A stretch of DNA of 64,000 nucleotides from Siphonodentalium dalli (taxonomy: Eukaryota; Mollusca; Scaphopoda; Gadilida; Siphonodentaliidae). The position numbers and the translations under genes are program-made. Numbering within the stretch: position 1 is the stretch's first letter; each line of letters starts with the position of its first letter. The notes below the pieces were generated by a model. The model searched no databases. It was not told the origin of the DNA and saw only the letters and a program-made list of their open reading frames with translations. This document shows positions 57,935 through 64,000 of this stretch, piece after piece. The stretch lies in the NCBI GenBank assembly GCA_032622095.1, contig CP136061.1:55751762-55815761 (forward strand). The letters are read 5' to 3'.

Positions 57935-58305
57935 CAATCTACAGTGCAACAAAATGCCAGAGAAAGGTTTGTGGGCGAATGTAGAAATAAAACAGAAATG
58001 TATTGGATACTAAACCGAATTATTTCTAAAGCAAGGCTTTTCAATCATGGGAATCAGCAGAAATCTAATATAACTTGAAGATATCAAGATTTGGTGAAAG
58101 ATCATCCAGTTAGAGCAAGAAAATTGCTAAAATCAATCATTCATGATTAAGAAACTGTTGACAATTAAGACAAAGTGCCTGGTTTGTGGTGATAAAATTG
58201 AAATTAATCATGCATTGAATGCACAAACTAAACTAGTGTAGCAGTAACACCCAACAAATTAAATAATCACCAAGATGATGAATTGGACAATGAAAAGCAC
58301 CAGGG
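57935..58305. other. Anonymous stretch
   Basis: No feature recognised. Confidence 0.3.
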
Positions 58306-59765
58306 ACCAGCTTAGAAGGACAGCCAAGAAGGTTTAAAGGCAGGAACCAGCCTAGAATGTTTAAAGGCAGGGACCAGCCTAGAAGGTTTAAAGGCAGGGA
58401 CCAGCCCAGAAGGTTTAAAGGCAGGGACCAGCCTAGAAGGTTTAAAGGCAGGGACCAGCCTAGAAGGTTTAAAGGCAGGACCAGCCCAGAAGGTTAAAGG
58501 CAGGGACCAGTCTAGAAGGTTTAAAGGCAGGGACCAGCCAAGAAGGTTTTAAGGCAGGAACCAGCCTAGAAGGTTTAAAGGCAGGAACCGGCCTAGAAGG
58601 TTTAAAGGCAGGGACCAGCCTAGAAGGTTTACAGCCAGGGACCAGCCTAGAAGGTTTAAAGGCAGGGACCAGCCTAGAAGGTTTAAAGGCAGGGACCAGC
58701 CCAGAAGGTTAAAGGCAGGGACCAGTCTAGAAGGTTTAAAGGCAGGGACCAGCCAAGAAGGTTTAAAGGCAGGGACCATCCTAGAAGGTTTAAAGACAGG
58801 GACCAGCCTAGAAGGTTTTAAGGCAGGAACCGGCCTAGAAGGTTTAAAGGCAGGAACCGGCCTAGAAGGTTTTAAGGCAGGAACCAGCCTAGAAGGTTTA
58901 AAGGCAGGGACCAGCCTAGAAGGTTTACAGCCAGGGACCAGCCTAGAAGGTTTAAAGGCAGGGACCAGCCTAGAAGGTTTAAAGGCAGCAGAGTCTAGAA
59001 GATTTAAAGGCAGGGATCAGCCTAGAAGGTTTAAAGGCAAGGACCAGTCTAGAAGGTTTAAAGGCAGCAGGGACCAGCCTAGAAGGTTCAAAGGCAGCAG
59101 GAACCAGCCTAGAAGGTTTAAAGGCAGCAGGGACCAGTCTAGAATGTTTAAAGGCAGGGACCAGTCTAGAACGTTTACAGCCCGGGACCAGCCTAGAAGG
59201 TTTAAAGGCAGGGACCAGCCTAGAAGGTTTAAAGGCAAGGTCCAGTCTAGAAGGTTTAAAGGCAGGGACCAGCCTAGAAGGTTTAAAGGCAGGGACCAGT
59301 CTAGAAGGTTTACATGCAGGGACCAGCCTAGAAGGTTTAAAGGCAGGGACCAGTCTAGAAGGTTTAAAGGCAGGGACCAGCCCAGAAGGTTAAAGGCAGG
59401 GACCAGTCTAGAAGGTTTAAAGGCAGGGACCAGCCTAGAAGGTTTAAAGGCAAGGACCAGTCTAGAAGGTTTAAAGGCAGCAGGGACCAGCCTAGAAGGT
59501 TCAAAGGCAGCAGGAACCAGCCTAGAAGGTTCAAAGGCAGCAGGAACCAGCCTAGAAGGTTTAAAGGCAGCAGGGACCAGTCTAGAAGGTTTAAAGGCAG
59601 GGACCAGCCTAGAAGGTGTAAAGGCAGGGACCAGCCTAGAAGGTTCAAAGGCAGCAGGGACCAGTCTAGAAGGTTTAAAGGCACCAGCCTAGAAGGTTTT
59701 AAGGCAGGGACCTGAGGCTAGAAGGTGTAAAGGCAGCAGGGACCAGCCTAGAAGGTGTAAAGGCC
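58306..59765. repeat. 27-bp satellite array, ~53 units
   Basis: Unit 'agaaggtttaaaggcaggga' + 'ccagcct'. Variants: a +3 form with 'gcagcaggg', a -1 form 'aggttaaagg', and ccagcct/ccagtct. Frames are open over parts of the array on both strands (9-residue repeats such as GRDQPRRFK), but the 1-bp indels break them, arguing against coding. Confidence 0.94.
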
Positions 59766-60376
59766 CATTTAATTTCCGAATGCCCAGTTCAAATTATACA
59801 CAACATATTCCATGTTATATAACATTTGACAGAGGAACCAAAAATATAGGAACCAGATTACGGAACAGCTGTGACCCAGGAGTATCCACCAAGTGATAGA
59901 GATTCTCAGATTTACCCCAAGACTTCCCCGTTATTTACCCCAGAATGCATCATAATTAACAACTAATAGATAGAGTTATTTCTGTTCCTTTGAGAATAAT
60001 AAACTGTCAGTATAGACCAGATCAAAATTAAGCACAGAACACACGTCGATAACTTGACAAAAACAACATGTTCACAGTTTAATCGACTGGATAAGTTGAT
60101 AAATACAATTTTGGAGCTTCCCCTTTCAAATATGGAATTGGTTGTATAAAATGTAATCTGGTGATTCGAAAATTAAGTGGACCTTTAAATTGTGAGTCTC
60201 ATTTGCTTATTAGGGAAATGTGGACTATTATCAGGGAGAAGTCATGATGTCTGAAGTTCAATTTATACACAAACTTCACCTTCTTTGATCCAATAAGTAT
60301 TATGAAATACAAGAGTCCATTTAGAAAATCATTATAGTGAAAAAATAAATACACCATTTTAATCAGGAAACACACT
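59766..60376. other. Anonymous stretch
   Basis: Nothing recognised. Confidence 0.3.
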
Positions 60377-60619
60377 TTAACCCTTTGAGTGCCAGGTCCG
60401 ATTTTTGTATCAACCCATATACCCTGTGCCAATGCATTCTCTTATATATGCGAGTCGACCATAGGTCGCCTCGCATATATAAGAGAATGCATTGGCCTAA
60501 CCATTTTTTTTTTTTTTACAATTTTTTACAATTTTAATAATTTATTCTTATATTCTTTAACAGACTTATTTTGTAGGTTTAGGGCCGATTAGATCGGCCC
60601 CTGGCACTCAAAGGGTTAA
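60377..60619. mobile_element. Family E TTAA element with one shared hairpin cassette
   Basis: Ends TTAACCCTTTGAGTGCCAGG and CCTGGCACTCAAAGGGTTAA, different from families C and D beyond the first 10 bp. It nevertheless contains 'ccctgtgccaatgcattctc' and the D-type cassette 'cgagtcgaccataggtcgcc'. A T-run lies at the centre. Confidence 0.9.
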
Positions 60620-60959
60620 ATAATCTGTTTGGAAATATGCATAGTGGTATATGAGAAGTCACTTCTTCCTAGGACTAAAACAGGAAGAAGTGGCACAATA
60701 TAGTGAGAAAATATCTCCCAAGTAGCCTACAAGGTTGCATGGTCCTGAAATGCAATATCTGAGGATGATCGAAGTGAAGAGTGCAGTCATTTGCCACCCA
60801 CAGTCACTGACAATTGAAGATTTTTAGCGATCTGTTTAGGAATTAGGCCAAAGAAAAATATAGCTGTGGTTGGGGTTTCCCTACCGACACTATTTAAAAC
60901 CCCTTACCATAAACATTTATTTCATGGTACTAAAATAAAACTAAAATATCTTGAAATTA

Positions 60960-61122
60960 CAGTAATGCCCTAAATAATCGACTTCTTAACCACAGCATAA
61001 TTATGGGTAATTTTTCAGGATTTAGTCGGATGAATGGCAACAAGCCATATTTCCGACTAAATCCTGAAAAATTACCCATAATTCTGCTGTGGTTAAGGAG
61101 TAGATTATTTAGGGAACTACTG
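60960..61122. mobile_element. Family A foldback MITE, centre-deleted
   Basis: TA|CAGTAATGCCC; the left arm jumps at 'ggatttagtcgg' to 'atgaatggcaacaagcc'. The right end is mutated ('gggaactactg'). Confidence 0.85.
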
Positions 61123-62124
61123 TGGATTATAAAGATAGCAAATAATTAACTGGAAAAAAAACACATTCCTTTATGTCCAAACATTCAATCATTTCTTAGT
61201 CAAGGTATAAATTTTGGCTTATGCAAAGGCCAATAAAAACTTTTCTCAGCCCAATGATATGATTAAATTTCAAGGCAGATTGAAAGCCATAAAAATATCT
61301 CAATAAAAAATTAAATTTAGCGGTAAGCCAAATCCCACGGACCATAATTTTTTCTCTGAAATATAACCCCAACATTGGCCAACAAAACATTTAATATTCT
61401 TTGGCTTTACTCAATTTTATCACTACATGAGGAGGGTATACTGATGGGCACAATAACCTAATAGTCTAAAGCAGAAATACATGGAAGATTTTCATTGATA
61501 ATACAGAAGAACATGCCTTATCTTTTGGCAAGCCTTACATTATAAAAGATGGAGAATAAACATGTGTAGGCTTTATACCTGCATCCACATTCTGGATCAA
61601 TGGCCTATAACACACTTTAAATACATGTTAGCACATACTGGTATGCATGCTGGACTAGTAGAGAGAAGTTACTTCTCCCTGGGACAAAAGTGGGATAATT
61701 TACAAGTTCTTGAGAGAAAATATCTGCAACATCTCCCTAATAGGCTGGTCCTTGGTCTGAATGAATCAAGACAATAGCTTGCGCTTCTTTCAACAAAGTT
61801 TTAGTATATATTCATGTCAATTTATAGCTTTACAAGGGTTATTCTAGGTATTATCAGGGGCCAAATATCGATCGGCCCCTATCCTATGCAAAAACAAACA
61901 TGATTGTTCCCAATTTTAGCCTAAAAATTCCCAATATTTACATTCGTCCAGTTTCATCTAATGTCAACTGTTGGTTCATTTATAATAATGAGCCATCACC
62001 CTAATTAACCCATAAGAATACGCCCACAAAGAATTAATAATGAAGCTCTCGATAACGATAAACAAACACCTCATAATGTCAAACAAGAACACCACAAAAC
62101 CTGCTACCACGAAAAATAAGCAAC
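61123..62124. other. Anonymous stretch
   Basis: Short ORFs only. Phrases here ('ttatttcatggtac', 'aaatatcttgaaattac' before 60960; again near 62606-62650) suggest a minor diverged duplication. Confidence 0.35.
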
Positions 62125-62180
62125 TTAACCCTTTTGGCAGGTAGAACGACATTTATGTCGTTTTACGGTTGGCAGGTGGA
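62125..62180. mobile_element. TTAACCC terminus without partner
   Basis: TTAACCCTTTTGGCAGGTAG followed by the small palindrome 'acgacatttatgtcgt' and a repeat of 'ggcaggt(a/g)gaac'. No right end found. Confidence 0.4.
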
Positions 62181-62918
62181 ACAGTAGTTTTGGGGTAATA
62201 TTATGTTACCATGTCATAACTTCAAAAACTCATCTCCCAAAAGGAAACTTATCATGGATATAATGTGAATAGATATTATTTTTAATATTTACATTGATCC
62301 ATGCCTTTAATAATGTTGTCTGTGTGATTTATTTGTTACAATAGGCGATTGTTACAATATAACTCAGTTTATTTGCAAAAATATATTCATTAAAAATTGA
62401 AATTCTTTTGCTCGTATAAATAACCGGTGGCTTCATTTGGAGCGGAGGCTTTGTAGAAGTATAATATATGGATAAGACACTTGTGCATTGTCTCATTACT
62501 GACATGCATACAAATAACCAAATCTTAAAAAAACTCTTAAAGTAAAAATATAACCTCAAATTGGCACAAAATGAAGAAAATTACAAGAAAAATTTAATTT
62601 TTACCCTGAACATTTATTTTGTGGTACAACTAAAATATCTTGAAATTACATTATGAGGGTAGCAAATAATTAACTGGAAAAAAACACATTCCTTAAAGAT
62701 ACCGGTGGCCTTCCCTGTTGGTATAGGTTTTAAAATAGTCACATCCACTAAAACCACCATAAACAGAAAGAATATTATATAATAGACAGATTTTGTTCTT
62801 GTACAAATCATAAATATCACGTACAGTGTATGTTATTGTCACGTTTGTACCCTTGGTTATGTAAACAAACATCAAAAACATTACGTTACAATTGTTTATA
62901 GACAAACACTTAGAACTA

Positions 62919-63160
62919 CAGTAATGCCCTAATAATCGACTCTTTAACCACAGCAGAATAATAGGTAATTTTTCAGGATTTAGTCGGAAATATGGCTTGT
63001 TGCCATTCATCGGAAAGCTCTCAGTTGCGTTGCCATTCATCGGAAAGCTCTCAGTGAGAGCTTTCCGATGAATGGCAACAAGCCATATTTCCGACTAAAT
63101 CCTGAAAAATTACCCATAATTCTGCTGTGGTTAAGGAGTCGATTATTTAGAGCATTACTG
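62919..63160. mobile_element. Family A foldback MITE within a probable intron
   Basis: TA-flanked, full arms, with the central 'gccattcatcggaaagctct' duplicated. It lies 59 bp downstream (minus strand) of the splice donor at 63219. Confidence 0.9.
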
Positions 63161-63219
63161 TATATAAAAACTATAAATTATTATTATTATGTAATGATTG
63201 AACTTGACATTACACTTAC

Positions 63220-64000
63220 TTGCTTGTGGTAGTTATAGCTTTATAATGCCGATCATCTTTGGTTGGTAAGGTAACATCGACAGAGCTACTCCGCACCTGT
63301 TTAGGTACCTGAAGCTCAGTGGATAAGTCATCAGCACATTGTACAGTACCAGTGTCAATGTCAGGTTGAAGTTCATTTGTATATCGAATTGTTGCACCGA
63401 GAGATGAAGATCGAAACTGTTTGATGACTGGCACTTCTAACGTCACTACATCCTTATATGGCAAGACATCAGGGGAATTAATTGGACTCCTTGCTGGAGA
63501 CGTTGATGTTGGTGGGGGTGCGTGGAGGAATAACGGTGAATATATCTTCCTTATCCTCTTTATCGCTCCCAGAATCGTTAGAATAATCATCATCATTGTC
63601 AGATTCGTCACTTCCAAATGAACTCGAGAATGAATCATTTGAAATTTGTCGGCATAAAGGGGGTGGGGGAGGAGCTTTTTGTAACTCCTCCTCTCTCACT
63701 TCCAGATACACACAGTGGAGACAAAGTTTAGGTATCTCCAAAGAAGATCGCCGTCGCTGATAATTCGGCACTCGGAGGCTGTGTGAGCATTCTTTGTCCG
63801 AGAAGTTTTCACCATCGGATGATACATCATATTTTATCGTATCACATGAACTTGATCGGCACTTAATAGTTATTGGAACGTTTAGCGATATCGGGACATC
63901 ATATTTGCTATCTACACTAGATGACCGGGTTCGGTCTATAGGAATGTGAAGATATTTCTCAGTGTCAGCATCAGTACTCTTAACTTTCTTCTGATGAGTG
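63220..64000 (-). CDS. Exon of a Ser-rich, probably disordered protein with repeated RSSS motifs (open at window edge)
   Basis: The minus-strand reading from 64000 is open to 63478: RTRSSSVDSKYDVPI, KCRSSSCDTIKYDV, RRRSSLEIPKLCL, a PPPPP run, then an acidic Ser/Asp stretch around 63580. A second frame, open from 63638 to the donor, carries the same motif (KQFRSSSLGATIRY, KQVRSSSVDVTLPT), so both belong to one protein. A 1-nt change in the G5 run at 63514-63518 would join them. The exon ends at 63220, followed by a strong donor GTAAGTG (63219 downward). Basic-x-x-Ser sites look like basophilic-kinase or 14-3-3-type sites (inference). No known domain is recognised and the function is unknown. 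The acceptor lies beyond the window. Confidence 0.7.

Noticed and set aside
59144-59692. 182-codon plus-strand ORF in the 27-bp array
   Set aside because: It exists only because many units keep the frame. Neighbouring units carry 1-bp deletions that close it, and the opposite strand is equally open.

Overview
The window is eukaryotic, AT-rich and almost entirely non-coding. Its repeat content fits a marine invertebrate and most resembles a mollusc or other lophotrochozoan. That placement is inferred from repeat style: degenerate arrays rich in 'ggacggacggac', 'ggccataactc' and 'gtatacccccc', and a LINE tail of the 'aataaacaatcaatcaat' kind. No bacterial operon, rRNA, tRNA or CRISPR array was seen.

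The only convincing host coding sequence is at the right edge. A minus-strand exon (63220-64000, open beyond the window) encodes a Ser-rich, probably disordered protein with recurrent RSSS motifs. It ends at a GTAAGTG donor and carries an apparent 1-nt frameshift at a G5 run. Candidate exons or pseudo-exons at 37522-37866, 33630-34030, 5093-5317 and a few other places are weak. If they are real, much of the window is intron.

The rest is a dense, nested set of short DNA transposons. Family A (23 full or partial copies) is a foldback MITE with ends TA|CAGTAATGCCCTAA. Family B (17 copies) is a foldback element with ends CAAGCCTTGAAATAG and 8-bp target duplications (hAT-like), in a ~255-bp short form and a ~440-bp long form. 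Families C, D, E and F are TTAA-flanked elements sharing the terminal TTAACCCTTT (piggyBac-like). C, D and E differ in their longer termini but carry the same ~69-bp internal hairpin. Single hAT-like elements with matching 8-bp target duplications lie at 4651-5030, 15559-16127, 49622-52141 and 56297-57926. A decayed hAT transposase C-terminus sits in 13690-14392 and a 5'-truncated LINE in 24600-25251.

Tandem DNA includes a ~3.5-kb 39-bp minisatellite (30061-33590), a ~1.45-kb 27-bp satellite (58306-59765), a 161-bp array split by an F element (16480-19230), and a 32-bp array grown from the end of an A element (45145-45432).

A recurring theme is that the foldback elements seed local rearrangement. 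A 1215-bp direct duplication at 48998-51427 was made by crossover between two A copies, and the junction can be placed within 13 bp. Two smaller direct duplications (113 bp at 9290/9794; ~408-bp period at 15013/15421) also involve these elements. Stretches not listed (for example 1-199, 35126-35454, 35631-35855, 36604-36884, 41480-41885, 43935-44297) show nothing recognisable.
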